From Actinomycetota bacterium (GTDB lineage Bacteria; Actinomycetota; Acidimicrobiia; Acidimicrobiales; Ilumatobacteraceae): a stretch of 32,380 nucleotides of DNA. The notes under the pieces were generated by a model. The model was not told the origin of the DNA. It did no database searches and saw nothing but the letters and a program-made list of their open reading frames with translations. Location: positions 1-32,380 of the forward strand of contig VGCD01000019.1 of assembly GCA_016870215.1 (NCBI GenBank), read 5' to 3'. The translations under genes were made by a program, and so were the position numbers. Below are positions 23,818-32,240 of the stretch, one piece after another; the stretch's first letter is position 1, and each line of letters starts with the position of its first letter.

Positions 23818-25002
23818 GTGTCCGAGTCACCCCACACCGCTGACGTTCTCAAGGGGTTTGGCACCACAATCTTTTCCGAGATGTCCGCGCTAGCTGCGGC
23901 GACCGGTGCGATCAACCTCGGACAAGGTTTCCCCAACTACGACGGGCCGCGAGAAGTGCTCGACCGCGCCGTTGCGGAAATTCGCTCTGGGAACAACCAG
24001 TACCCACCTGGCATTGGCATGAGTGATCTGCGCGAAGCCATCGCTCAGCATCAGATGCGGTTCTGGAACCTCACCTACGACTCAGAAACCGAGGTACTCG
24101 TTACAGCAGGCGCAACAGAAGCGCTCGCGGGTGCTCTGCTCGGCCTTCTGAACGACGGCGACGAAGTGGTCGTGTTCGAACCGATGTACGACAGTTACAT
24201 GGCTTGCATTGCGATGGCTCGTGCTCGAGCGGTGCCTGTGTTGCTTCGCCCACAGAACGATGGTCGCTACGTCTTTGACGTGGGCAAACTTCGTAACGCC
24301 ATCAGTCCGCGAACCCGTGCGATCTTGCTGAACACACCGCACAACCCCACCGGAACAGTGTTCACTCGTGCGGAGTTGGAGACCATCGCGTCACTTGCAC
24401 GAGAACATGACTTGGTTGTCATCAGTGACGAGGTGTACGAACATCTCGTCTTCGACGATGCACATCACATTCCCATTGCCACACTCGACGGCATGCGAGA
24501 GCGAACCATCACTATCTCATCTGGTGGCAAGACCTTCAACACGACCGGGTGGAAGATCGGCTGGGCCTGCGCGCCGTCACCACTTCTCACCGCAGTACGC
24601 ACTGCAAAACAATTCCTTACCTACGTGAATGGCGCCCCGTTCCAACCCGCCATCGCAGTAGGCCTTTCACTTCCCGATTCCTACTTCACGGAGATCTCCG
24701 ACGACTTGAGACACAAGCGCGACGTGTTGCTGACTGGTCTTGAGAAGGCCGGCTTCACCACGTACAAGCCCGAAGGCACCTACTTCGTCACAGCAGACAT
24801 TCGACCGGTCGACCCAGACGGTGATGGCCTCGCCTTCTGTCGGCGTCTCCCACATACTCACGGAGTGGTCGCCATACCAAACGGGGTTTTCTACTCACCC
24901 GAACACGCCCATGAAGGTCACTACTTGGTGCGGTTTGCATTCTGTAAAACGTTTGATCTTCTCGAGCGTGCAGTCGAGCGCCTTTGTGTTGGTGTCGCAT
25001 GA
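23818..25002 (+). CDS. Class I/II aminotransferase (glutamine-transaminase K / methionine aminotransferase-like)
   Basis: The protein is 394 residues from GTG 23818. It has the fold type I signatures: LGQGFPNYDGP at 34-44, NNQYPPGIGM, NTPHNPTGTVF (N176), SDEVYEHLVFD (D204, Y207) and SSGGKTFNTTGWKIGW with PLP lysine K238. GQGFPN and NQYPPG are typical of the YbdL/CCBL group that moves the amino group of glutamine to 2-oxo acids such as 4-methylthio-2-oxobutanoate. Its TGA overlaps the next ATG (ATGA), coupling it to the amidase. That pairing supports a glutamine-transaminase role over aspartate or diaminopimelate transaminase. Confidence 0.88.
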   Translation: MSESPHTADVLKGFGTTIFSEMSALAAATGAINLGQGFPNYDGPREVLDRAVAEIRSGNNQYPPGIGMSDLREAIAQHQMRFWNLTYDSETEVLVTAGATEALAGALLGLLNDGDEVVVFEPMYDSYMACIAMARARAVPVLLRPQNDGRYVFDVGKLRNAISPRTRAILLNTPHNPTGTVFTRAELETIASLAREHDLVVISDEVYEHLVFDDAHHIPIATLDGMRERTITISSGGKTFNTTGWKIGWACAPSPLLTAVRTAKQFLTYVNGAPFQPAIAVGLSLPDSYFTEISDDLRHKRDVLLTGLEKAGFTTYKPEGTYFVTADIRPVDPDGDGLAFCRRLPHTHGVVAIPNGVFYSPEHAHEGHYLVRFAFCKTFDLLERAVERLCVGVA

Positions 25003-25769
25003 AGATCGCTGCAATTCAGTACGACATTGCATGGGCCGATCGTGAGGCAAACTTCGCACGCCTCGAGACACTCATTGCTCAAGCGGTGAGCGATGGAGCT
25101 ACCTTCATCGTGCTTCCTGAGATGTTCTCGACTGGCTTTGTCGTAGACGACCCAACAATCGGCGAGCCAACGGGTGGCTCCTCGAGTGCGTTCCTCACCG
25201 CTCAAGCAACACGTCATCGAGTGTGGATCGGCGGAAGTTGTCCGGAGCTTGCTGACGATGACCAGAGGCCCTACAACTCGTTTGTTGTTGCGGACCCAGA
25301 GGGAAGCCAGCACCGCTATCGCAAGATTCATCCGTTCACCTACGGAAATGAGCACCATCATTTTCGACCCGGCTCCACACACGTGACTGTGAGCGTGTCA
25401 GACCTTCGCGTCACGCTTTTTGTGTGTTACGACCTTCGATTTGCCGACGAGTTCTGGGGGCTCGCCCCACACACAGACGTATACGTGGTGCCTGCAAACT
25501 GGCCGCTCGTACGGCAAGAACATTGGTTGGCGTTACTGAAAGCCCGCGCAATAGAAAACCAGTCGTACGTGGTTGGTTGCAATCGCACTGGCGTGGGCGG
25601 AGGACTCACCTACGGTGGGGCCAGCCGAATCTTTTCTCCTCTCGGCGAGGAACTGGCAAGCGCCGACGAACACGAATGCATCATCAGTGCTGATGTCTCA
25701 GCAGACCGTGTGCGCGAGGTTCGGGCCAAGTACCCCTTCCTCAACGACCGTCGCCACGCAACGAACTAA
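24999..25769 (+). CDS. Carbon-nitrogen hydrolase, omega-amidase (YafV/Nit2-like)
   Basis: The protein is 256 residues from ATG 24999, which overlaps the aminotransferase stop; an upstream frame start at 24984 is inside that gene. The nitrilase Glu-Lys-Cys triad is present: E41 in VLPEMFSTGF, K109 in RYRKIHPF, and C143 in FVCYDLRF. The LPEMFSTGF and YDLRFAD motifs are those of the omega-amidase branch, which hydrolyses 2-oxoglutaramate and 2-oxosuccinamate to the 2-oxo acids. This completes the reaction begun by a glutamine transaminase. The enzyme is cytoplasmic and has no signal peptide. An AlkB gene follows five bases later. Confidence 0.9.
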   Translation: MKIAAIQYDIAWADREANFARLETLIAQAVSDGATFIVLPEMFSTGFVVDDPTIGEPTGGSSSAFLTAQATRHRVWIGGSCPELADDDQRPYNSFVVADPEGSQHRYRKIHPFTYGNEHHHFRPGSTHVTVSVSDLRVTLFVCYDLRFADEFWGLAPHTDVYVVPANWPLVRQEHWLALLKARAIENQSYVVGCNRTGVGGGLTYGGASRIFSPLGEELASADEHECIISADVSADRVREVRAKYPFLNDRRHATN

Positions 25770-25774
25770 TCACC

Positions 25775-26362
25775 GTGCTCTTCGAGTCTGGCGAACTACT
25801 CCCGTATGACGGAAGTGCTGTTTTCACACCCGACTTTCTCAATTCGACATCAGACATGCAGATGTTCTCCGACATCGAAACAACCACACCGTGGGAGTCA
25901 GTTGAGCTCACAGTCTTCGGACGCAAGGTGAATGAACCCCGGCTCTCTGCGTGGATGAACTCCGATGGTCGCCCCTACGTGTACTCAGGTACGTCCCGTA
26001 TTGCCCATCAGTTCACACCTGTGCTCGAGAATCTGCGCGTACTCGTGGAACAACACACTGGTCACCACTTCAACTCTGCATTGGTCAACCTGTATCGAAA
26101 CGGCGATGATGCACTCGGATGGCACGCCGATGACGAACCCGAGAATGGTCGTGAACCGGTGATTGCGTCAGTCAGCTTCGGTGCAGTTCGAAGGTTTGAT
26201 CTGCGCCATCGCGAGACCAAGGAAACAGTGAAAGTCGACTTAACAAGTGGTTCGCTACTGCTGATGAGTGGCGCCACCCAACACAAGTGGGTTCACCAGG
26301 TGCCTCGTCAGCGAAAAGTCCGCGCACCTCGCATCAACGTGACCTTTCGTCGCCTCGTGTGA
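25775..26362 (+). CDS. AlkB-type 2-oxoglutarate/Fe(II) dioxygenase
   Basis: The protein is 195 residues from GTG 25775. It matches the ALKBH2/3-like branch that repairs alkylated bases by oxidative demethylation. PRLSAWMNSDGRPYVYSG lies before the core, then NLYRNGDDALGWHADDEP with iron ligands H117 and D119, SFGAVRRFDLRH, KWVHQVPR with H174 as the third ligand, and RINVTFR with R186 and R192 for 2-oxoglutarate. All catalytic residues are kept. It is the last gene of the transaminase/amidase operon. Omega-amidase makes 2-oxoglutarate, which AlkB uses; this may be coincidence. Convergent DUF1214-like gene follows. Confidence 0.93.
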   Translation: MLFESGELLPYDGSAVFTPDFLNSTSDMQMFSDIETTTPWESVELTVFGRKVNEPRLSAWMNSDGRPYVYSGTSRIAHQFTPVLENLRVLVEQHTGHHFNSALVNLYRNGDDALGWHADDEPENGREPVIASVSFGAVRRFDLRHRETKETVKVDLTSGSLLLMSGATQHKWVHQVPRQRKVRAPRINVTFRRLV

Positions 26363-26391
26363 CCCAGCATCACAATTTCTCCGACCGGAAC

Positions 26392-27663
26392 TCAGACCCA
26401 ATCGGCACGACGAGCAGCGTGTTCTCGTTGTGCGAACGCCTTCACTCGGCTAGCCATATCGCGCCCGCTGAGGTCGCCGTCGGCACTTCCCACAGGCCCC
26501 CCACCAAGTTCGCGCTGCAATGACTGCCCAGCGGGAACCACCTCGATAGTGGGTTCGGACGGCTCGATGCCATCTGGCAGCCCTTGCCAACGCACGAAGA
26601 CATAGCCCTCACTCAAGCCACACGTATCGAGCCAGTTGTTGACACCTGGGTCAGCCTTGGAAATGACCACGGAGACCGAGCCATCAGGTGACATGCGATA
26701 TTGCGCTCCGTTCAAACTGCTCTGTCTGTGCACATAGGGCAACGACGTGAACCAGTAATCACCCAACTGAATGGCGTGATACGCAGCACCAGATGGCTGC
26801 ATGGTGATGACAACTTCCTCATCGTCGCGAACAGCAAATCGCGCTGACATCGAAAACTGGTCAGGAAAGCCACCTGGTGTTCGCCGAGGCAGTCGCACGG
26901 CGTTGTGCGGAAGCGACTTCGGCCCTGCTGCAGGTGCAACGAGCGCCTGAACACCCGGGCCGAACTGCAGCCACACAGACATGGTGTTCTCGAAGTACGT
27001 CGTCGCCCGCGACCAGAACGCCTCATCAATGTTGACATCGTCGGGCGAGGAATCCCCCACACGCGTGACTCGTACTGCACCTGCCGCCTCATGTGCCCAG
27101 TTGGCGTAGCTCTGCCGAACGATGATGGCGCGAGTGTCAGCAGGCATCGTGAGCACATCTGCAGACGACGATGCACGTCGGGTAAGAAGCACCTCGAATG
27201 TACCGTCTGACTTCACCGGCAAATTGCGCGACGGCAAGATGCCCTTGTTCATGGCGAAGGCATCCACCCGGTCGCTGTAGTTGCCGTCGAGCAATTGCAG
27301 ATTCAACTCGCACGTTGACCCACGCACACCCGACACCACGTAGTCATGATCAGCGTCAAGCGAGCAAATCAGATAGTCGTTGTCTGGGTTGTCGAGACCA
27401 TTTCGGCGAAACACTGCAGTAGGCGATGCAGGGTCGTCGTGCGAGACGACGCCGGATGTGCGCATGAGATGTGGCCGTGACGTGTCGTCGCTTGCAGCGA
27501 GGCGGATGCTGTAGTCAGCGATGCCGTGCGCATAGTCAATGCCCTTCTCCACTGTTGCCCCGTTGCCGATGAACGGAGCACGACGACACACTTCTTCGAA
27601 TCGCCGCACCACTTCCCGAAAGTCCCGAGGGGATTCGAACACAGTCGGAAGATGCCGTGTCAC
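26392..27663 (-). CDS. DUF1214-like protein of unknown function
   Basis: The protein is 423 residues starting at GTG 27663, which overlaps the stop of the gene before it (GTGA), so translation is coupled. No signal peptide or membrane helix is clear. The C-terminal part has YRMSPDGSVSVVISKADPG and NNWLDTCGLSEGYVFVRW, which fits the DUF1214 fold ('NWLDT...G...RW') reported in many actinobacterial proteins without known function. The N-terminal 150 residues are unassigned. It forms an operon with the lipocalin-fold-like protein and the FolP-like protein, hinting at a lipid or steroid-like substrate (inference only). Confidence 0.75.
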   Translation of the reverse strand: MTRHLPTVFESPRDFREVVRRFEEVCRRAPFIGNGATVEKGIDYAHGIADYSIRLAASDDTSRPHLMRTSGVVSHDDPASPTAVFRRNGLDNPDNDYLICSLDADHDYVVSGVRGSTCELNLQLLDGNYSDRVDAFAMNKGILPSRNLPVKSDGTFEVLLTRRASSSADVLTMPADTRAIIVRQSYANWAHEAAGAVRVTRVGDSSPDDVNIDEAFWSRATTYFENTMSVWLQFGPGVQALVAPAAGPKSLPHNAVRLPRRTPGGFPDQFSMSARFAVRDDEEVVITMQPSGAAYHAIQLGDYWFTSLPYVHRQSSLNGAQYRMSPDGSVSVVISKADPGVNNWLDTCGLSEGYVFVRWQGLPDGIEPSEPTIEVVPAGQSLQRELGGGPVGSADGDLSGRDMASRVKAFAQREHAARRADWV

Positions 27664-28778
27664 GCGCCAAACCCATCGACGAGGCCTGCAAGGCCAGTCG
27701 GTCGATGCTCACCGATGAACAGCTGCTCAAGCACTCCCATGCCCTCGCCCACATTCGACTTCAATCGGCTCAAGGTCTGCACGTGAATCATGGTGTAGTC
27801 ACGTGGGTCGAGAGTGTCTAGATGCAACTCTTCCCCGCCGACACGTAACTCACCGTGCACCGAGCCATGCCCAAACTCGGGATGGTGATACCCAATACCG
27901 CGCATACGAAATGAAAAGATTGGCTCGAATTCAACTTCTATGGGTGAGCCGTCGAGGCGATTCATGCTCAACCGTGCAGTGTTCATCTCACGTGTGCCAC
28001 GTTTCCAGGTGAGATCAAGGTCAAAACCGTTCAGATGCTCTGACGGATCTTCTCCCCACGTCGGAGCATCGGCTGTTGGCAAGTGAGGCACATAACGCGC
28101 AGCTTCCATCCATCTGTAACCGTCACCGCGTTCGAAGGCCATTGCGTGCAGACAGAACGACGAGAAGTGAAGGGGCGCCCACATGAATGCGATTTGCGGC
28201 ATCACCGGTGCGGCGTTCACCGGCGATAATCCGCTGACGGCTCGCTCTCCCCATGAACGATCCCGCGTTGCATATGTGGTGGACGGGTCAAGGTCGATAC
28301 GTCGACCATTCACCTTTAACCAACCAGACCATCGACCCCACTGGGTGAGTCGCGTCGAGTCCATCTGCACTCGACCTTCGCGTGAAGTCGTCTGCCGTGG
28401 TTCTTCAACCGCGAATGTCGACGCGTGGAAGGTGATGTCACCCGAAATTCCATGGTCATTTTCGTCGACGACAACGCGAATGGTGCGAAGTGGCTCGACC
28501 ACTTCAATGCGCATGGGTCCGACGCTCGTGGCACGATCAAGTGGCATTCGGCCCGACACGTACACCGAACGTTGCACGCCATCAACAACCACGGACAACG
28601 CACCGTCTATGACCCCACGGTTCGGATAATGACCCATGGCCACCGCAAAAAAGAAGGAACCGTCACTTGGATATCCGTTGAACCAATAACGGTCATAGTG
28701 GCTTTGGCTGCCCGACAAGGTGTGAGCAATCGGCAACGGAGTCTGATGAATTGGATAGTCGTCATGTGGTGTGAGCAT
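27660..28778 (-). CDS. Uncharacterised lipocalin-fold-like (AttH/Svf1/DUF7064-type) protein
   Basis: The protein is 372 residues from ATG 28778, which has GAGGGGGG upstream; the longer frame to 28925 lies inside the FolP-like gene. It is beta-rich with repeated strand patterns: HYDRYWFNGYPSDGSFFF at the start, GALSVVVDG, YATRDRSWGER, FMWAPLHFSSFCLHAM, and HPEFGHGSVHGELRVGG. The RDRSWG motif and two-barrel length recall AttH/CrtC/Svf1-like proteins that bind or hydrate hydrophobic molecules. This is a fold-level reading. It is coupled to the DUF1214-like gene and 23 bases downstream of the FolP-like gene. Confidence 0.7.
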   Translation of the reverse strand: MLTPHDDYPIHQTPLPIAHTLSGSQSHYDRYWFNGYPSDGSFFFAVAMGHYPNRGVIDGALSVVVDGVQRSVYVSGRMPLDRATSVGPMRIEVVEPLRTIRVVVDENDHGISGDITFHASTFAVEEPRQTTSREGRVQMDSTRLTQWGRWSGWLKVNGRRIDLDPSTTYATRDRSWGERAVSGLSPVNAAPVMPQIAFMWAPLHFSSFCLHAMAFERGDGYRWMEAARYVPHLPTADAPTWGEDPSEHLNGFDLDLTWKRGTREMNTARLSMNRLDGSPIEVEFEPIFSFRMRGIGYHHPEFGHGSVHGELRVGGEELHLDTLDPRDYTMIHVQTLSRLKSNVGEGMGVLEQLFIGEHRPTGLAGLVDGFGA

Positions 28779-28801
28779 GTGCCCCCCTCTTCGTGCGAAC
28801 G

Positions 28802-29551
28802 CTAGGCGCCAGTGACTGCTTGCTCGAACCGACGAACTTTGGCCGGGTAGTGAGCACGCCCAAACTCTGGCCCCTTGCGACAGATGATGTCCAACAGTTC
28901 GTCGTGCTGGGCCGTTTCCTTCCACGGCAACGCGATGTACAGCGGCAAGCCGAAGACACGCAACTCATCCATATTCGAATACACGTGCTTCTGATATTCG
29001 TAACGCTCTTCCCATGGCCAGTTAGACGGAGCGAAACCGGTACCGGGGTCGATGACACAATCATCACGTTTCCCAAATCGAGCTGCTTCAACTAGTCGCG
29101 CTTCAAAGAACGCAATCATCGTTCCGATGGGATCAGTTCGTACCATCTGCATCTCGCGTGGGTTCGGACCAGAAAGAAACGGAATCACCACTGGCACCTC
29201 AAAGTGAGCAGCTACTTCCCACATGTCATCAGATTGCATTCCATTGGCGGCGTTCAACACAGTTGCGCCAGCCTCGAATGCGCGCCTCGCCGTTTCTGGA
29301 CGCCAGGTGTCGACACTCACTGGCACATCGAAACTTGCGAGCACCGGAATGACATGTTCGAGGCGACTCCACTCTTCCTCCCAGGACACCACGTGAGCAG
29401 CATCGGTGGAGCCCTGCCCACCAACATCGAAGGCATCTGCACCGTCTGCCAGAAGTTGTTCGGCTCGACGACGCGCACTTGCCTCGTCCGACACAATGGA
29501 GTCGGTGTTCAGGGAATCTGGAGATGCATTGACTACGCCGTACAAGAACAC
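28802..29551 (-). CDS. FolP2-like pterin-binding-fold protein (DHPS homologue, probably not a true DHPS)
   Basis: The protein is 249 residues from GTG 29551. It has the dihydropteroate-synthase barrel pattern: GVVNASPDSLNTDS (for NxTPDSF), DVGGQGSTDAA (for DIGGESTRPGA), VSVDTWRPETARRAFEAGA, TVLNAANGM and DCVIDPGTGFA. The pterin-site and pABA-site residues differ: the STRPG loop has no Arg-Pro-Gly, and the usual SRK end is PWKET. Mycobacterial FolP2 likewise lacks DHPS activity and lies beside gpgS; here the two are divergent, 18 bases apart. The role is therefore probably not folate synthesis but something linked to glucosylglycerate or to the downstream genes. Confidence 0.75.
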   Translation of the reverse strand: MFLYGVVNASPDSLNTDSIVSDEASARRRAEQLLADGADAFDVGGQGSTDAAHVVSWEEEWSRLEHVIPVLASFDVPVSVDTWRPETARRAFEAGATVLNAANGMQSDDMWEVAAHFEVPVVIPFLSGPNPREMQMVRTDPIGTMIAFFEARLVEAARFGKRDDCVIDPGTGFAPSNWPWEERYEYQKHVYSNMDELRVFGLPLYIALPWKETAQHDELLDIICRKGPEFGRAHYPAKVRRFEQAVTGA

Positions 29552-29569
29552 GAACCGGTACCGTAGTGC

Positions 29570-30442
29570 GTGGTGACCAAGGAATTCCCCCTACGTGACT
29601 GGAGCCTGGATAAGGCCATCGCCAGCAAGCACGGGCGAACAATTGCTCTCTGCATTCCGTGCCGCGATGAAGCAATCACCGTCGGCACAATCGTCGCCCG
29701 CGCCAAGCATGCGTTATGCGGCGAATATGGGCTCGTCGATGAACTCATTGTTCTTGATGATCGTTCCACCGATGGTTCCGCCGATGTCGCTCGAGCCACT
29801 GGCGCAACAGTCATTCCCATTTCCCAGATACATGAAAAGCATGGCGATGGGCGTGGCAAAGGGAATGCCCTGTGGGCCACGTTGGTGGCAAGCTCTGCCG
29901 ACATCGTCGTGTGGTGCGATGCTGACGTCACCAGTTTCGAGCCAGATTGGGTGACCAGGCTCGTTGCACCGCTGCTACTTGATGACGACATCGCAATCGT
30001 GAAAGCCCACTACTACCGACCTACCGAAGCCGGCGGCGGCGGACGCACGACCGAACTTGTTGCTCGCCCACTTCTGTCGCTGTATTACCCAGAAATCGCC
30101 GACCTCCATCAACCGCTTGCAGGTGAGTACGCGGTGAGGCGATCTGCCATCGCAGACATTCCTTTTGTACAGGGATGGGGTGTCGAGATCGCGATGCTCA
30201 TCGACGTTACCGAGAAGTACGGTGCAAAGGCAATCACACAAGTCGACCTTGGTGTACGACATCATCGCAATCAGCCGTTGCAGTCGCTCGGCGTACAGGC
30301 TGCTGAAGTACTTGCAACTGTCCTCGATCGCGCTGGAGCAGGTTCCACCTTTGCCGAATCAATTCTCACGCTGCACCGGCCAAATGGTGTGAACCAGCCG
30401 CTCAACTTGAAAGAACGGCCTCCAATCAGTTCGCTGACTTAG
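29570..30442 (+). CDS. gpgS: Glucosyl-3-phosphoglycerate synthase (GT81 glycosyltransferase)
   Basis: The protein is 290 residues from GTG 29570. The order of motifs is that of GpgS: LRDWSLD near the start, CIPCRDEAITVGTIV, DDRSTDGSADVARATGA, GDGRGKGNALW, CDADVTSF with the metal-binding DAD at 117-119, AIVKAHYYRP, GGGGRTTELVARPLLSLYYP, QPLAGEYAVRR, GWGVEIAMLID and QVDLGVRHHRNQ. It moves glucose from UDP- or other NDP-glucose to 3-phosphoglycerate, the first step toward glucosylglycerate or mycobacterial methylglucose lipopolysaccharide. No phosphatase (GpgP) gene is adjacent. It diverges from a FolP2-like gene, as in mycobacteria the two are neighbours. Confidence 0.92.
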   Translation: MVTKEFPLRDWSLDKAIASKHGRTIALCIPCRDEAITVGTIVARAKHALCGEYGLVDELIVLDDRSTDGSADVARATGATVIPISQIHEKHGDGRGKGNALWATLVASSADIVVWCDADVTSFEPDWVTRLVAPLLLDDDIAIVKAHYYRPTEAGGGGRTTELVARPLLSLYYPEIADLHQPLAGEYAVRRSAIADIPFVQGWGVEIAMLIDVTEKYGAKAITQVDLGVRHHRNQPLQSLGVQAAEVLATVLDRAGAGSTFAESILTLHRPNGVNQPLNLKERPPISSLT

Positions 30443-30460
30443 TGGCTCGCTGAGAAACGG

Positions 30461-31210
30461 TCAGCGCGCTGCTAACGCTCGCTCAATGGACTCGAAGGTC
30501 CACGGAGCGCCCATCATCACGATGAGATGATCCGCGCCTGCCTCGGCATACGCCGACGCATTCACCAAATCATCTGGTTCAATTGCAACAGTGCGCTCGA
30601 TGTCAGCGGGGTTACGCCCGACCTTCGCACACCAGTTGTTCAGTACTTCATTCTTGTGACGGAACTCGTCAACGGGTCCGAAGGTGTTCAACAAGTCGGC
30701 GTGTTGGGCGACAAGTCGCAGCGTCACCTTCTCTCCGCTACCCCCAATCATGAGAGGAATATGACCGCTCACGGGCCCTGGGTTCAACTTCGACAGTCGC
30801 TCTTTGATGATCGGCAAACCTTGTTCGAGAATCTTGAGTCGTTCCGGCGCAGTACCAAAGTGAAAGTCATATTCGCTGTAATCACGTTCGAACCAACCTG
30901 ACCCAAGCCCGAGTATGAAGCGGCCATCACTGATGTGGTCAATGGTGCGTGACATGTCTGCGAGGAGATGCGGATTGCGATACGAGTAACACGTCACCAA
31001 TGCACCAATCTTGGAATGGTACGTGTCAGCAGCCATCGCGGCGAGCAACGTGTAGGCCTCGAAGTGAGTCGCCTCAGGGTCTCCGTACAACGGATAGAAG
31101 TGATCCCACACCCAGATGCTGTCGACGCCCATCGCGTCGAGGGCCCGCCAAGCGGTGCGCATCTCTTTGACGGATGTGGCTTGGGGGTGGAGTTGAACGC
31201 CAATTTTCAT
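30461..31210 (-). CDS. LLM-class F420-dependent oxidoreductase (short form)
   Basis: The protein is 249 residues from ATG 31210, preceded by GGTGGGGGA. It is shorter than the 300-plus residues of the other two LLM enzymes here. Luciferase-like motifs are clear: MKIGVQLHPQ, DSIWVWDHFYPLYGDP, AAMAADTYHSKIGALVT, IDHISDGRFILGLGSGWFE and IPLMIGGSGEKVTLRLVAQHAD. The missing length is in the middle, where the family's variable insert usually lies. It should bind F420; the substrate is unknown. It diverges from the SDR at 31257 across 46 bases. Confidence 0.88.
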   Translation of the reverse strand: MKIGVQLHPQATSVKEMRTAWRALDAMGVDSIWVWDHFYPLYGDPEATHFEAYTLLAAMAADTYHSKIGALVTCYSYRNPHLLADMSRTIDHISDGRFILGLGSGWFERDYSEYDFHFGTAPERLKILEQGLPIIKERLSKLNPGPVSGHIPLMIGGSGEKVTLRLVAQHADLLNTFGPVDEFRHKNEVLNNWCAKVGRNPADIERTVAIEPDDLVNASAYAEAGADHLIVMMGAPWTFESIERALAAR

Positions 31211-31256
31211 TCCCCCACCCTAGGAAGGCAGGCTGTGCCAGAGGAAAGGGGGCTCC

Positions 31257-32240
31257 ATGTTGCAGGGAGAAAAGATCCTCATCACCGGGCCAGCCGGCCA
31301 AATTGCATTTCCGATGACGCAGTACCTGGCGCAGAACAACGAGGTGTGGGGCGTCGCCCGCTTCTCAGAGCCTGGCTCGCGAGAAAAGGTCGATGCGCTC
31401 GGCGTCACCACACGTGTCATCGACCTTGCGATTGGTGACTACTCATCACTGCCCGATGACTTCACATACGTACTGCACCTAGCTGCGTTCAAAGTGGAAG
31501 GGCTTGACTACGACTGGGCGCTCACTGTGAACGCTGAAGGCACAGGTTTGTTGTTACAGCACTGCCGCAAAGCAAAAGCCGCGCTCATCATGTCGACACA
31601 ATCGGTGTACAAGCCGGTTGATGATCCGTGGCACGCATTCCGTGAAACCGACCCGTTGGGCGACGTCAACTACGTGATGTCCCCCACGTATTCCATCTCA
31701 AAGATTTCCGAAGAAGCGGTGGCTCGTTACTGCGCTCGTGCATTCAACCTGCCTGTGACCATTGCGCGCATGAACGCTTCATACGGCCCAAACGGCGGGT
31801 TGCCGACGTACCAGATGGATTGGATGGTGGCCGACCAACCGATCATCGCTCGCTGGGACCCAGCGCCCTACAGCATCATCCATCAAGATGACATCAACGA
31901 ACAGGTAGAGGCTTTGTTGAAGGCGGCCAGCGTTCCGGCAACGTTGGTGAACTGGGGAGGTGACGAAACACCGACCGTCGAAGAATGGTGCCGTTACATC
32001 GGTAAACTCACAGGCAAAACCCCGAACATGCAAGTGAAACCCATGCCAAACACACTGCGCGGGTCCGTTGCCGACAACACCAAGCGACTTAGCCTCACGG
32101 GGCCGTGCAAGGTGTCGTGGCACGATGGCATTCGACGAACGCTTGAGGATCGCTACCCCACAGGTGTTGCTGGCGCCGAAGTGCACGGACAAGCGTCGCG
32201 ACTATTGGGTCAATACAAGGCCGTTGTTGACAAGCTATAG
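31257..32240 (+). CDS. Extended SDR, NAD(P)-dependent epimerase/dehydratase family
   Basis: The protein is 327 residues from ATG 31257, with GAGGAAAGGGGG as the ribosome site. The Rossmann loop is ITGPAGQIAFPM (a variant of GxxGxxG), the second strand ends near VWGVARFSEPG, LHLAAFKV follows, the catalytic Ser is in MSTQSVYKP and the Tyr-Lys pair in YSISK. ARMNASYGPNGG and the NWGGDETPTVEEW segment in the C-terminal part fit sugar-nucleotide or lactone-type extended SDRs. No sugar-pathway genes are adjacent apart from gpgS about 0.8 kb away. The exact substrate is unknown. Confidence 0.88.
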   Translation: MLQGEKILITGPAGQIAFPMTQYLAQNNEVWGVARFSEPGSREKVDALGVTTRVIDLAIGDYSSLPDDFTYVLHLAAFKVEGLDYDWALTVNAEGTGLLLQHCRKAKAALIMSTQSVYKPVDDPWHAFRETDPLGDVNYVMSPTYSISKISEEAVARYCARAFNLPVTIARMNASYGPNGGLPTYQMDWMVADQPIIARWDPAPYSIIHQDDINEQVEALLKAASVPATLVNWGGDETPTVEEWCRYIGKLTGKTPNMQVKPMPNTLRGSVADNTKRLSLTGPCKVSWHDGIRRTLEDRYPTGVAGAEVHGQASRLLGQYKAVVDKL

